This document shows, in pieces, positions 49,839 to 58,268 of a stretch of DNA of 64,000 nucleotides. Positions within the stretch are counted from its first letter, which is position 1. Each line of letters begins with the position of its first letter. The notes under the pieces are model-generated. The model saw nothing but the letters and a program-made list of their open reading frames with translations. It was not told where the DNA came from and made no database searches. Source of the DNA: Solirubrobacteraceae bacterium (GTDB lineage Bacteria > Actinomycetota > Thermoleophilia > Solirubrobacterales > Solirubrobacteraceae); assembly GCA_029263125.1 (NCBI GenBank), contig JAJCYD010000047.1, forward strand, positions 1 through 64,000, given 5' to 3'. The position numbers and the translations under genes were made by a program.

Positions 49839-52145
49839 ATGAGCCTTCAGGGTGAGCAGCTGTCGGCGCCCGCACTCATCGACGGCGACATCGAACAGCT
49901 GCTGCTGGGGCTGGCCGACGGCAGCTACGTCCTCAGCACGCCCGACGGCGTCGTCGCCGAATGCGGCATCGGCGCCGGCGCACTACTGGGAGCCAATCCC
50001 GAGGATCTCGCCGGCCACCCGGCTGCAGACGTCCTCGCATCCGCGTGCGACCCCGCCCAGCGCGCCGCGTTCGAGCAGCTGCTGCATGGCGACGTCCATG
50101 GCAGCGAGCAGCGCTTCGCGGCCACATGCGCCGACGGCTGCACCGTCGCCCTCACGTGCCTCGTGGTGACCGTCCCGCTCGCACTGGGATGGGAGTTCAC
50201 CGCGCTGCTGAGCGAGCTCGGCTCGCGCGATGCCGACAGCTGGAAGCTCGACGAGCTGCGCGTGCGCCACGAGCGCGCGCTGGAGGCCGTGGAGTCCGTC
50301 TGCGAGACGGGCGCTCAGCCCGACACGGGGGGGCGGCTGGCGGGCATCCTCGTCGTGATCGCCGACAGCCAGGCGCCGCCTCTGACACGCGAGGGCGTGG
50401 GCGATCGGATGCAGCAGCATCGCGAGGCCGTCCGCGAGGCGCGCGAAGCCGCACGCCGCGCGGAGCTTGGGCTCGATGACCCCGATGGCGACACGGACGC
50501 CCCCACGGGGGGTCTTGAGGATCTCGTCGAGCGTGCTCAGCTGCTGCGCGCGCGGGTCGAGGAGGCCGAGTTCGAGGCCGCGGGAGCCTACGAGGAGCGC
50601 GATCGTCTGCGGGCGCGGCTCGACGTCCTGCAAGGCGAGCGCGATGCGAACGCCGATCAGCTGGTCGCCGAGCACGAGCAGGCGCTCGCTCAGCTGCAAG
50701 ACGCTCACGCAGAGCGCCAACGGGCACTCGATCGCCTCGCCGTCGAGCAGGCCGAGCGCGAACGCGCGATCGCCGCCCTGCAGGCCGAGCAGGCCGAGCG
50801 CCAGCGGGCGCTGGCTCGCCTCGCGCAGGTCGAGGCCGAGCGCGACCAGGAGGCACAGCGACGCGCTGGCGCCGAGTCTCACGCGGCCACGACGCACGAC
50901 GCCCGCCTGCAGGAGCTCGCCGGCGAGCGCGACGCCGCTCGCGGCGAGACACAGGCCGCGCGAGCCGCCGCCGGCGAAGCGCGAGCGGCTGCGGACACCG
51001 CGCGCGTGGACAGCGAGCGCCTGACCGCCGAGCTGCAGGCGCTGCGCGACTCGATCCGCACCCATCAGGCAACGAGTGTCAGCGCGGACGCCGAGCTGCA
51101 GGCGTTGCGCGCCGAGGTTCAGGCCGGGCATGCCGCCACCCAAGCCGCACGCGACGCGCTGCGAGTCGCTCAGGCTGACGCCGAGACGGCCCACGGCGAT
51201 CAGGCGCTGGCACGCGGTGAGATCGCAGCCATGCGCGGGGAGCTCGACAGCGTGCGCGGCGCGCTCGACGCCGCCCGCCGTGAGCTCGCCGAGGCGCGCG
51301 ACGTGCCCACGGCGTCGCCCGAGGAGCTGCAGGCCGCGCGAGCCGAGGTCGACGAGCGCGTGGGCGAGATCGCTCACGCACGCGAGGAGCTTCAGCGTGC
51401 TCGCGCGCAGATCGACGCCGGCGGCCAGGAGCTGCAGCAGGCCCAAGCGCAGATCGACGCCGACAGCCAGGAGCTCGCTGGAGCCCGCGAGGAGATCACT
51501 TCGGCACGCGGCGAGCTCGAAGCCGTCCGCGGCGAGCTCGAGGCCAGCCGTGGCGCCGCAGACGAGCTGCGTGCCGAGCGCGACCAGGCGCTCGCGAAGG
51601 CCGCCGAGCTACAGGAGGAGGCAGACCGTGCCCGTACCGCGGCCGAGGCGATTCGCGCCGAGTTCGCCTTCGAGCCGCCCGCGTCAGCCGCTCCCGGTTC
51701 GCGCCCGCTGCGCAACCCGTTCGCGCCTCGGGCCAAGCCGATCATGGCGCGGTCCACGTCCTCCGAGCAGCAGGCTCACGCCGCGCCGGCGCCCGATCTG
51801 CCCTCCGCACAGCCCGGCGTCGCGATCGCCCTGATCGGATCGGATGGCACGTTCCGGCGCCTGGACGACGCGTTCTGCTCGCTGCTGGGCTGCCAGGAGG
51901 ACGAGCTGCGAAACGCTCGCTGGCCCTCGATCATCGACCGCGACAACCTCAAGGACCACCAGGAGATCGCCCGCGCGCTGCGCGCCGGCGAGATGTCCAG
52001 CGTGGCGATCGAGACGATCTACATGCACAAGCGCGGGCTGCTCGTGCCCGTCGAGGGCACCGTGTCGATGCACCGTGACGCCGGCGGGGAGTCCTACATC
52101 CTGTTCCGTGCCGACGTCCGCCGGACGTCCGGCGCGCCTGCGTAG
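49839..52145 (+). CDS. PAS-long coiled coil-PAS signalling protein
   Basis: A 768-residue protein. A divergent PAS domain (about 20-130) leads into about 480 residues of nearly continuous coiled coil rich in Ala, Glu, Arg and Gln (about 140-620). A linker with Pro follows, and then a well-formed PAS domain (about 650-760: GVAIALIGSDGTFRRLDDAFCSLLGCQEDEL, then ALRAGEMSSVAIETIYMHKRG). No output domain is present. The long rod places two sensor domains at opposite ends, as in scaffold or polarity proteins. GGGAGG stands 5 nt before the ATG. It ends inside the shared terminator hairpin. Confidence 0.82.
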   Translation: MSLQGEQLSAPALIDGDIEQLLLGLADGSYVLSTPDGVVAECGIGAGALLGANPEDLAGHPAADVLASACDPAQRAAFEQLLHGDVHGSEQRFAATCADGCTVALTCLVVTVPLALGWEFTALLSELGSRDADSWKLDELRVRHERALEAVESVCETGAQPDTGGRLAGILVVIADSQAPPLTREGVGDRMQQHREAVREAREAARRAELGLDDPDGDTDAPTGGLEDLVERAQLLRARVEEAEFEAAGAYEERDRLRARLDVLQGERDANADQLVAEHEQALAQLQDAHAERQRALDRLAVEQAERERAIAALQAEQAERQRALARLAQVEAERDQEAQRRAGAESHAATTHDARLQELAGERDAARGETQAARAAAGEARAAADTARVDSERLTAELQALRDSIRTHQATSVSADAELQALRAEVQAGHAATQAARDALRVAQADAETAHGDQALARGEIAAMRGELDSVRGALDAARRELAEARDVPTASPEELQAARAEVDERVGEIAHAREELQRARAQIDAGGQELQQAQAQIDADSQELAGAREEITSARGELEAVRGELEASRGAADELRAERDQALAKAAELQEEADRARTAAEAIRAEFAFEPPASAAPGSRPLRNPFAPRAKPIMARSTSSEQQAHAAPAPDLPSAQPGVAIALIGSDGTFRRLDDAFCSLLGCQEDELRNARWPSIIDRDNLKDHQEIARALRAGEMSSVAIETIYMHKRGLLVPVEGTVSMHRDAGGESYILFRADVRRTSGAPA

Positions 52146-52156
52146 CTCACGCTACG
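52141..52156. terminator. Two-way hairpin holding both stop codons
   Basis: CGTAGC-TCAC-GCTACG is a perfect 6-bp stem with a four-base loop. It contains the TAG of the plus-strand PAS gene in the left arm and the TAG of the minus-strand msrA in the right arm. It may serve both transcripts as a minimal terminator. Confidence 0.5.
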
Positions 52157-52817
52157 TGCTGGTGGCGGTCCCGATCGGGCAGCTCACGCCGGTGCCCCCG
52201 GCGCCGCAGTAGCCGCGCGGGTTCTTGGCGAGGTACTGCTGGTGGTAATCCTCGGCGTAGTAGAACGGCGGGGCCGGCAGGACCTCGGTCGTGATCTCGC
52301 CGCGGCCGGCGGCGTTCAGCGCCTCCTGATAGCTGGCCAGCGACGCCTGCGCGGCGGCCTGCTGGGCGTCGGTCGTCGTGTAGATCCCCGAGCGGTACTG
52401 GTGGCCGACGTCGTTGCCCTGGCGCATGCCCTGCGTCGGGTCATGGCCCTCCCAGAAGCGCTTGAGCAGCTCCTCGTAGGCGATCACCGATGGCCGGTAG
52501 ACGACGAGCACGACCTCGTTGTGGCCGGTGGCGCCGCTGCAGACCTCTTCGTAGGTCGGATTGGGCGTCATTCCCGCCGCGTAGCCGACAGCCGTCGTGT
52601 GGACGCCGGGCTGGGCCTGCCAGAAGTTCTTCTCCACGCCCCAGAAGCAGCCGGCGCCGAAGATTGCCTGCTCGGTGTCGTCGGGAAACGGGCCGCCCAG
52701 CGGCGTGCCCAGCACGAAATGGCGCTCGGGCACCGGCATCGGCTTGTCGCGGCCAGGCAGCGCCGTCTCGGCGTCGGGCATGTCGGTGGACTTGAGCCTG
52801 GAGAGGAAGTTGAGCAT
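52152..52817 (-). CDS. msrA: Peptide-methionine (S)-S-oxide reductase
   Basis: A 221-residue enzyme that reduces methionine-S-sulfoxide in oxidised proteins. The catalytic Cys is C57 in [15 protein letters not shown]. Other family blocks are [26 protein letters not shown] and [25 protein letters not shown]. Resolving cysteines are probably those in [16 protein letters not shown]. The N-terminal 45 residues match longer MsrA forms of actinobacteria. Confidence 0.96.
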   Translation of the reverse strand: MLNFLSRLKSTDMPDAETALPGRDKPMPVPERHFVLGTPLGGPFPDDTEQAIFGAGCFWGVEKNFWQAQPGVHTTAVGYAAGMTPNPTYEEVCSGATGHNEVVLVVYRPSVIAYEELLKRFWEGHDPTQGMRQGNDVGHQYRSGIYTTTDAQQAAAQASLASYQEALNAAGRGEITTEVLPAPPFYYAEDYHQQYLAKNPRGYCGAGGTGVSCPIGTATST

Positions 52818-52923
52818 CGATGCCTCGCGGTCGCTGGGTGCGTGCCCAACGGTAGCGAGCGCCGCTTACCGAATCCTCACGTGTGCCGCCACCGGGGCCT
52901 GAGGCGCTACCGTCGCAGCGAGC

Positions 52924-54201
52924 ATGGACGAGGTCGCCGAGAAGCCCTCCCGCGGAGGGGACGATGCTCAGATCAGGACCCTGCTGGCGGGCAATGGCGT
53001 ACGGGGCGTGGGCATGCTGCTCGTCTTCTTCACCCATCTGGCGCTGCTGGCCGACCCGGCGCCCGACAACAACATGCGTTCCTACGGGTGGGCGGCGCCG
53101 GTGCTCGGGCACATCGATCTCGGCCTGGCGGCGTTCTTCGCCCTGTCGGGGTATCTCATCGCGCGCCCATTCACGCGCGCCTTCGTCCTGCGAACGCCGG
53201 CGCCGCGCCTGCGCTCCTACGTCCGGAACCGCGTGTTGCGCGTCGTGCCGGCGTTCTACCTGTTCACGGCGCTCGTGCTGGCGCGCTTCGGCCTCGACGG
53301 CACGCTGGCGTCCGGCTCACAGAACGCCAGCGAGCCGTGGCAGGTGCTCGGCCAGTTCCTGTTCGTCCAAGGTCAGACCGGTGGTCCGGCCGGCGTGCCG
53401 ATCGGGCCCGCGTGGTCGATCGGCGCGGAGGTCGGCTTCTACGTGCTGATCCCGATCGCCGCGTGGCTGGCGGCGAGGACCGCGTCGCGGCTGGGCAGCC
53501 CCCAACAACGCGCGCTGTTCGGGATCGTCGCGGCGGGGGTCGTCATGGTCGTGAGCATCGCGCTGCGCGCCGTCGACCAGTACACGTTCGCGTGGCTGAC
53601 GAGCCCGCCGGCGATCATGTACGTCTTCATGCCGGGCGTGGCGATCGCCCTGGCCGAGCCGCTGCTGGCCGGGCGGCTGCGCGACCGTCCGCGGCTCGCT
53701 CGCACGCTGGCGTGGGGCGCGTTCGCCTTCGCGGCGGTGGCCGCCGTGGCCTATGCGATGACCGACTACGACCCGCGCCAGACGCCGATCCACCATGCGC
53801 TCGGCCAGCGGGCGCTGCTCGCCGCTCTGTGCACGGGCGCGCTGATCTTCGGCCTGATCGTGCTGCAGCTCGGCACCGGCAGCGCCCCGCGCCTGTTCGC
53901 CAACCGGCTGATGCTGTGGATGGGTGAGCGGTCCTACTCGTTCTACCTGGCGCACATCTGGATCCTGCTCGAGCTCGACCAGCTGCTCGGCGCCGGGGGG
54001 AGCATCGCGACGCGCATCGCGGTCATGACCGTCGTCGCCCTACCGCTGACGACCCTGATCGCGGCGCTGTCCTACCGCTACGTCGAGCGCCCCTTCCTGG
54101 AGCGAAAGCGCCGCGTCGTCGCGGGTGGGAAGGGTTCCGGCGGGTCGGGATCCGGGCTTCCGCCCGATGCCCATTCCGTCGGCGTGCCGGCGCGTGCGTA
54201 G
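52924..54201 (+). CDS. Acyltransferase-3 family membrane protein
   Basis: A 425-residue polytopic protein of the acyltransferase-3 family (OafA/OatA type) with about ten membrane helices. The N-terminal block NGVRGVGMLLVFFTHLALL has the family's catalytic His in FFTHL. The GYLIARPFTRAFV stretch follows helix 2. Such enzymes O-acylate surface glycans or lipids. A TACCGT box is 10 nt before the ATG. There is no attached SGNH domain. Confidence 0.88.
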   Translation: MDEVAEKPSRGGDDAQIRTLLAGNGVRGVGMLLVFFTHLALLADPAPDNNMRSYGWAAPVLGHIDLGLAAFFALSGYLIARPFTRAFVLRTPAPRLRSYVRNRVLRVVPAFYLFTALVLARFGLDGTLASGSQNASEPWQVLGQFLFVQGQTGGPAGVPIGPAWSIGAEVGFYVLIPIAAWLAARTASRLGSPQQRALFGIVAAGVVMVVSIALRAVDQYTFAWLTSPPAIMYVFMPGVAIALAEPLLAGRLRDRPRLARTLAWGAFAFAAVAAVAYAMTDYDPRQTPIHHALGQRALLAALCTGALIFGLIVLQLGTGSAPRLFANRLMLWMGERSYSFYLAHIWILLELDQLLGAGGSIATRIAVMTVVALPLTTLIAALSYRYVERPFLERKRRVVAGGKGSGGSGSGLPPDAHSVGVPARA

Positions 54202-54210
54202 CGTGACCAA

Positions 54211-54216
54211 TAGGCT
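54211..54216 (+). promoter_or_regulatory. -10 box for a leaderless lipoprotein transcript
   Basis: TAGGCT lies six bases before the ATG at 54223. Confidence 0.45.
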
Positions 54217-54222
54217 CCGCCG

Positions 54223-54690
54223 ATGGCCCGGATCGCGCGGATCGCGTCCCTCGCCGCGCTTCTCATCGCCGCTGTGGCGCTGGCGGCGTGCGGCGGCGGC
54301 AATGCCGACAAGCAGCGCTACCTCGACGAGCTGACCGCCGCCCAGATGCGCTTTCAGACCGACCAGGAGCAGCTTGAGGCAGACGCGACGAAGAGCACGT
54401 CGTCGCAGGCCAACCGCCGTGCCCTCAACAGCTTCGCCACCGCGATCAAGGACACGATCGAGGCGTTGCGCTCGATCGACGTGCCGCCCGAGGTCGCTGC
54501 CGAGCACCGGCGCTTCGTCGGCGTGTACGTCACGTGGCGCAACGATGTCCGCCGCTTCATCGACGCCATCAAGAACGCCACCCCCAAGAGCTTCGAGCGT
54601 GCCCGGCGCAGGATCGCCGCGGCCACGACGACGTTCAACGAGCGCTCACGCGAGGCGGCCACGAAGATCGACGCCAAGCTCGCGACGTAG
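54223..54690 (+). CDS. Putative lipoprotein, helical, unknown function
   Basis: A 155-residue protein with an N-terminal signal and lipobox (ALAACGG). The mature part is an almost entirely helical, highly charged domain (YLDELTAAQMRFQTDQEQLEADATK, then RRFIDAIKNATPKSFERARRRIAAATTTFNERS). It is probably a four-helix bundle anchored outside the membrane. A -10-like TAGGCT ends six bases before the ATG. The next gene is a 28-residue membrane peptide 16 nt later, suggesting one transcript with the stress protein. Confidence 0.75.
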   Translation: MARIARIASLAALLIAAVALAACGGGNADKQRYLDELTAAQMRFQTDQEQLEADATKSTSSQANRRALNSFATAIKDTIEALRSIDVPPEVAAEHRRFVGVYVTWRNDVRRFIDAIKNATPKSFERARRRIAAATTTFNERSREAATKIDAKLAT

Positions 54691-54706
54691 CGACGGGAGC
54701 TCGCTG

Positions 54707-54793
54707 ATGTCGCCGATGTTCTTCTACATGCAGGCCGCGATCGTGGTCTTCGTGCTGGCGGGCATCGTCATCGCGATCGTCAAGCTCGTGTGA
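54707..54793 (+). CDS. 28-residue single-span membrane peptide
   Basis: A short frame from ATG 54707 to TGA 54793 encodes a start, a few polar residues and a hydrophobic span (FFYMQAAIVVFVLAGIVIAI) ending in VKLV. GGGAG lies 7 nt before the ATG, and its TGA overlaps the ATG of the universal stress protein (TGATG), so it is almost certainly translated. Its length and shape resemble small KdpF-like or regulatory membrane peptides. I do not know its function. It may attach the stress protein to a membrane partner or transporter. Confidence 0.65.
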   Translation: MSPMFFYMQAAIVVFVLAGIVIAIVKLV

Positions 54794-55233
54794 TGTTCAG
54801 CTCGATCGTCGTCGGCATCGACGGATCGGAGACCGCGCGCGAGGCGGTGCGCCAGGCGACCGCGTTGGCGGCGTCGGTCGGCGCGAGGATCGAGCTCGTC
54901 AGCGCCTACGAGCCGGTCTCCGACGTGCGCCTGCGCGAGTCGGTGCCGGTGCCGCGAGACCTGCACTGGATCATCAACCCGCGCGAGGACGTCGAGGCGA
55001 CGCTGGCCGCGGCAGCGAGCGAGATCCGCGAAGCCGGGGTGCCCGTCGAGGTCTTCGCTCGTCAGGGCGATCCGGCCGACGCGATCCTCGACGTCGCCGA
55101 GGAGCGCGGCTCGGACCTCATCGTCGTCGGCAACAAGGGCATGACCGGCGCCAAGCGCTTCCTGCTTGGGTCGGTGCCCAACAAGGTCTCCCACCACGCA
55201 CCGTGCTCGGTGCTGATCATCCGGACCGTCTAG
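54793..55233 (+). CDS. Universal stress protein
   Basis: A 146-residue UspA-family protein. The ATP-binding signature GNKGMTGAKRFLLGSVPNKVSHHAPCSVLII matches the G-2x-G-9x-G(S) loop, and the start is SIVVGIDGSETAREAV. Members bind ATP and modulate stress responses or partner transporters. The ATG at 54793 overlaps the stop of the 28-residue peptide. Its stop and the stop of the converging subtilase share the four bases CTAG at 55230-55233. Confidence 0.93.
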   Translation: MFSSIVVGIDGSETAREAVRQATALAASVGARIELVSAYEPVSDVRLRESVPVPRDLHWIINPREDVEATLAAAASEIREAGVPVEVFARQGDPADAILDVAEERGSDLIVVGNKGMTGAKRFLLGSVPNKVSHHAPCSVLIIRTV

Positions 55234-56579
55234 CGGGCGATCCGCTGCGTCGCCGCGGTCGCGTCGACGAGCCCATAGCCGTAGTAGCGGTCGCGTCCCG
55301 GTTCGCCGAGATCGCGGGCGGTCCGCTCGATGTGGCGCTCCACCTCGCGCGACGAGGGATCGCGGCCCAGCACGCCGGATGCGAGCACGAGCGCGACGAT
55401 TCCGGTGACGTGTGGCGCCGCGGACGACGTGCCGCGGAAGCCCGCCACCATCTCGAAGCGCTCGGGCGAGTCGGACTCGAAGCTCACGCCCGAGATGTCA
55501 CGCCCGGAAGGCTCCTGCGGCCGGCAGTTCGGGTCTCCGGGCAGGGCGGCGTCCGGCCCGCCGCCGGGCGCGACGACGTCCAGGCCCGGCCCGTGGTTTG
55601 AGTAGCTGCCGATGCACCCGTGCTCGGTGGTGCCGCCGACGTTGATCGCGAGCGTGTCGTTCTTTCGCCCCGGCACGCGCAGGTCGAAGCTGTTGCCGGC
55701 GGCCGACACGACGATCACGCCCTTCGAACGGGCGTAGCGCAGCGCGCTGCGCACCGTCCTGGAGGTCATGACGCTGCGCGGGGTCGGCGGCAGGGGCGGT
55801 GAGTCGAAGAGCTCGAGCGACATGTTGATGACGTCGGCGTCGTGGTTGACGGCGTAGCGCACGCCGCGCGCAATCGTGTACGCGTCGCTCTTGCCTTCGT
55901 AGTCGAGCACGCGAACGGGCATGATCTTCGAGCGATAGGCGACGCCGACCGTGCCGAAGCGGTTGTTCGCCGTCGCGCCGATGATGCTCGCGACGAACGT
56001 GCCGTGGCCGAATTCGTCGTTGGGGTAGGGGTCGTCGTCGATGAAGTCATAGCCACGGGCGAAGCGCGACGCCGACAGGTCCGGCGAACGCGTGAAGCTG
56101 CCACGACCGGAGTACGCGACGCCGCTGTCGAGGATCGCGACCTTGACGCCGCGCCCGCCGCTGCCGCCGAGCCTGGAGGCCTGCGACCACGCCTGCGGTG
56201 CGGCGATCCCGAACGGGCCGTTGAGCTCCCACTGCACGGTCGTCCAGCCGGCGGACGGGCCGGCCGCGCTGGCGACGCCCGAGTCGTTGGGGACGTAGGC
56301 CGCGCCCGCCAGCAGCGATCGCTCGACCCACGCCACCGGGCGGGCACGGCGCAGCCCGCGCAGCGCGGAGGCGACGGTGACGCCGTCCTGCGTGGCGACG
56401 AGCGCGGTCATGCCCGCGTGACCGTGCAGGAGGCTGACGCGCGCCGCGCGAAGCGTGGCCGCGCGGGTGTCGGGCGCGACGTCGCGCTTGAAGCGCACGA
56501 CGAGGCGATCGCCGGCGTCGGTGGCAGCGGACGCGGGCGATCCGATCACGGCGACCACGACGAGCGCGCAGACGCTCAC
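55230..56579 (-). CDS. Secreted subtilisin-like serine protease (S8)
   Basis: A protein of about 450 residues with a hydrophobic signal (ALVVVAVIGSPASAA), a propeptide of about 100 residues (DRLVVRFKRDVAPDTRAA) and an S8 domain. The catalytic triad is visible: Asp in VAILDSGVAYSG, His in DEFGHGTFVASIIG and Ser in FRGTSSAAPHVTGI. The first clear start codon is GTG at 56579. That leaves a short n-region, so a rarer start upstream (CTG at 56624) is possible. It converges on the universal stress protein. It is most likely an extracellular protease. Confidence 0.88.
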   Translation of the reverse strand: MSVCALVVVAVIGSPASAATDAGDRLVVRFKRDVAPDTRAATLRAARVSLLHGHAGMTALVATQDGVTVASALRGLRRARPVAWVERSLLAGAAYVPNDSGVASAAGPSAGWTTVQWELNGPFGIAAPQAWSQASRLGGSGGRGVKVAILDSGVAYSGRGSFTRSPDLSASRFARGYDFIDDDPYPNDEFGHGTFVASIIGATANNRFGTVGVAYRSKIMPVRVLDYEGKSDAYTIARGVRYAVNHDADVINMSLELFDSPPLPPTPRSVMTSRTVRSALRYARSKGVIVVSAAGNSFDLRVPGRKNDTLAINVGGTTEHGCIGSYSNHGPGLDVVAPGGGPDAALPGDPNCRPQEPSGRDISGVSFESDSPERFEMVAGFRGTSSAAPHVTGIVALVLASGVLGRDPSSREVERHIERTARDLGEPGRDRYYGYGLVDATAATQRIAR

Positions 56580-56766
56580 GAGCGCGAGGCGCAGCGTGCG
56601 CGAAGCTGGACGAGGATGTGTCAGGTGGGCGATGGTGACTGCCGGGCTGCCGAGCGCCGGGATCGAGGACCGGCGTGGGTGAGTACTGCCGTTAACACGA
56701 TACGCCGGTGAAGTAGCGGCCACGGCATGACGGCTTGCCCAGCGGCGCTGCGATAGTGATCGCGCG

Positions 56767-57231
56767 ATGGCGGCCATGTTCTTTCCCCGCGACGAGTACT
56801 TCATGCGCCTCGCGCTGCGCGAGGCGGAGGCGGCGCTCGAGCACGACGACGTGCCGATCGGAGCCGTCGTCGTGCACGACGGCGAGGTCATCGGCGCGGG
56901 CCACAACGAGCGCGAACTGCGCCAGGATCCGACGGCGCACGCCGAGATCCTCGCGTTGCGCGAGGCCAGCCGCGCTCTGGGGTCCTGGCGCGTGCTCGAA
57001 GCCGTGCTCTACGTGACGCTGGAGCCGTGCGCGATGTGCGCCGGGGCGATCGTCCTGTCGCGCATCCCGCGCGTGGTCTACGGCACCACGGACCCCAAGG
57101 CCGGCGCGGCCGGTTCGGTCCTTGACGTGCTGGGCGAGCCACGCCTCAACCACCGTCCCGATGTGGCCGCCGGGCTGCTGGCTGCAGACTGCGCGACGCT
57201 GCTGACCCAGTTCTTCGGTTCGCGGCGCTGA
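56767..57231 (+). CDS. tadA: tRNA-specific adenosine deaminase
   Basis: A 154-residue zinc deaminase that converts A34 of tRNA-Arg(ACG) to inosine. The active site is HAE in DPTAHAEILALREA (His ligand and catalytic Glu) and PCAMC in TLEPCAMCAGAI (two Cys ligands). The Asp-Pro rich loop DPKAGAAGS, typical for TadA, follows. It is divergent from the subtilase. A tRNA-Ser gene follows 62 nt later. Confidence 0.94.
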   Translation: MAAMFFPRDEYFMRLALREAEAALEHDDVPIGAVVVHDGEVIGAGHNERELRQDPTAHAEILALREASRALGSWRVLEAVLYVTLEPCAMCAGAIVLSRIPRVVYGTTDPKAGAAGSVLDVLGEPRLNHRPDVAAGLLAADCATLLTQFFGSRR

Positions 57232-57293
57232 CGCGGCTCGCGGCGCTGGTCGCCGCCGATCTCCTATCCTCGACACCAGCGCCAGCGCGCCTC

Positions 57294-57383
<90 letters not shown>

Positions 57384-57563
57384 TCGCATGACCCGCAAGA
57401 CGCCGCGAGCACGCCGAGCAGCAGGCCCGACGCCGACCACATCCGGAGGTCACGTGGCAGTCGGCGGCGGTGTCGCGGCCCAGGCTGACGGCGACCAGGG
57501 GAGTCGCCCGACCCCTGCTCGCCGTACACTCACGCCGATTCGATCTGGCGGGAGGAGATGATC

Positions 57564-58085
57564 GTGCGAGGAGGGCCGACCAACCGGGCTTTGACGACGC
57601 GGTGCGTCGTCGCGGGGCTCGCCGCGCTGGCGCTGGCCCTGGGGGGGTGCGGCGGCGACGACACGACTGCCGGCGGCGACGACACGGCCGGCACCGCCTC
57701 GACGACCACGTCAGAGCCGAAGCGTTCCACCACGACCGTCGCGGACGTCGCGCCGCCGAAGATCCCGGCCGACACCGCACGTGATGTCGACCGGGTGCGC
57801 GCGGCGTTGAAGGCCGCCGGCTACACGGTCACGGATTCGAAGTTCCCCGGCAAGCCGCTCGCGCAGCTGGAGGTCGGCGCGATGCTGGTCGCGTTCTATG
57901 CGAAGGCTGCGGATGCGACGAGAAGCGCCGCCGGCCTGAAGAAGGCGTTTGACAACAGCCCTGGGCGAGGGCTGGTCCGCGCGAGCGGCACCCGGCTCTA
58001 CACGGTCAGCGCGGCGGACAAGCTGAGCGCCGCACAGCGCGACCGCTTCATGAAGATCGTGTCGACGTCGGAGGGCGCGCTGTAG
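57564..58085 (+). CDS. Putative lipoprotein of unknown function
   Basis: A 173-residue protein with a signal sequence and lipobox (LALGGCGGDD). The linker is rich in Thr, Gly and Asp, followed by a compact alpha/beta domain (DVDRVRAALKAAGYTVTDSKFPGKPLAQLEVGAMLVAFYAK). GGAGG at 57551-57555 is 8 nt before GTG 57564 but only 2 nt before the ATG at 57558, so GTG is the better start. A TACACT box at 57525-57530 can drive it. Function unknown. Confidence 0.75.
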   Translation: MRGGPTNRALTTRCVVAGLAALALALGGCGGDDTTAGGDDTAGTASTTTSEPKRSTTTVADVAPPKIPADTARDVDRVRAALKAAGYTVTDSKFPGKPLAQLEVGAMLVAFYAKAADATRSAAGLKKAFDNSPGRGLVRASGTRLYTVSAADKLSAAQRDRFMKIVSTSEGAL

Positions 58086-58268
58086 CCGCGGCTCCCGGCG
58101 GCCGGGCCACGACGCTGAGCCAGAATCTCACAGATCCTCGCGGCGAATCCCAGCCCGGCAGCAGGGATTCATGCACCACCATCGGCGGATTCGGGCTTGG
58201 GCTGCCTCGACGTTCGTGGTAGACAAGCCTGTATCTTTTCGGGCAATCGGCTTGACGAGGAGGCAGCG

